From Kingella negevensis (lineage in GTDB: Bacteria; Pseudomonadota; Gammaproteobacteria; Burkholderiales; Neisseriaceae): DNA of 64,000 bases. Positions within the stretch are counted from its first letter, which is position 1. Each line of letters starts with the position of its first letter. Position numbers and translations under genes: made by a program. The notes beneath the pieces were generated by a model that was not told the DNA's origin, ran no database searches, and worked only from the letters and a program-made list of their open reading frames with translations. Shown here piece after piece: positions 63,865-64,000 of the stretch. The stretch lies in contig NZ_CP123448.1 in the NCBI RefSeq assembly GCF_030177895.1, positions 62,001 through 126,000 on the forward strand. The letters run 5' to 3'.

Positions 63865-63881
63865 TCAGACTGCCTGAAAAA

Positions 63882-64000
63882 TTATTTTTTCAATTCAGGC
63901 AAGAAACCGTTAGACCCTTGCATATTGATATTCCACAAAAATTCGCCATAGCGATAGCGGTCTTTTTGCGCAGGGTCGATTTCAGTGTGCACTTCGTCTT
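63882..64000 (-). CDS. C-terminal end of an unidentified protein (partial)
   Basis: The minus strand holds the last 38 codons of a gene: DEVHTEIDPAQKDRYRYGE followed by FLWNINMQGSNGFLPELKK and TAA. It is hydrophilic with no recognisable motif. The start and most of the gene lie beyond the window. It is followed by a terminator hairpin, supporting a real gene end. Confidence 0.6.
   Translation of the reverse strand, partial: DEVHTEIDPAQKDRYRYGEFLWNINMQGSNGFLPELKK

Overview
The window is a chromosomal segment of a member of the Neisseriaceae. It is saturated with the 13-mer AGGCAGCCTGAAA and its complement, which matches the DNA uptake sequence (DUS) dialect I know from Kingella and its relatives. 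It also carries Correia-like repeats, a neisserial-type dcw cluster, Na+-NQR genes and a tetranucleotide-repeat type III modification gene. The genus is an inference (Kingella, or a close relative such as Simonsiella or Alysiella). Inverted DUS pairs serve as most of the intergenic terminators.

Layout. 1-3.7 kb: the end of a CheA-like kinase, a CheY-like regulator, a Correia-like repeat broken by an IS1016-type remnant, a membrane protein, gatB and a frameshifted lipoprotein gene. 3.7-5.3 kb: an inositol-phosphatase family gene divergent from rsmE. 5.3-21.8 kb: the dcw cell-wall/division cluster (mraZ, rsmH, ftsL, ftsI, murE, murF, mraY, murD, ftsW, murG), with a minus-strand block (infC, rpmI, rplT, tadA, rpoH) lying between mraY and murD. 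The usual distal genes murC, ddl and ftsQAZ do not follow murG. 21.8-30.2 kb: ppx, pqiA, a TonB-dependent copper-type receptor, hflX, a truncated pnuC and rsmB. 30.3-33.5 kb: a deleted prophage remnant (structural fragments, spanins, lysozyme). 33.5-38 kb: a hypothetical gene, an isochorismatase-like gene, and yajC-secD-secF. 38-46 kb: minus-strand nqrA-F, with apbE and nqrM downstream but separated by a beta-helix remnant and palindromic repeats. 46-55 kb: rdgC, an acetyltransferase, two ADP-ribosylglycohydrolase-family genes (one decayed) on either side of dcd, recR, recN and ubiB. 55-59.6 kb: a type III restriction-modification system with 20 AGCC repeats in mod, out of frame from its natural start in this sequence. 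59.6-64 kb: an arginine/ornithine-type antiporter, an AT-rich orphan gene, a homocysteine S-methyltransferase, an IS630-type remnant and the end of an unidentified gene.

How it works together. The dcw genes supply lipid-linked peptidoglycan precursor and septal synthesis, probably under MraZ control through a four-repeat operator at 5566-5601. NqrA-F forms the sodium-pumping NADH dehydrogenase; ApbE attaches its FMN and NqrM assists iron-centre assembly. SecDF-YajC assists protein export.

The most unusual content is repeat biology. Five Correia-like elements are present. There is a family of GTAG-headed paired palindromes whose stems differ from copy to copy; one pair is nested inside another, and one is inserted in frame in mod. 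DUS copies repeatedly supply the stop codon and the last residues of proteins. Several genes are broken by single-base or start-codon changes.
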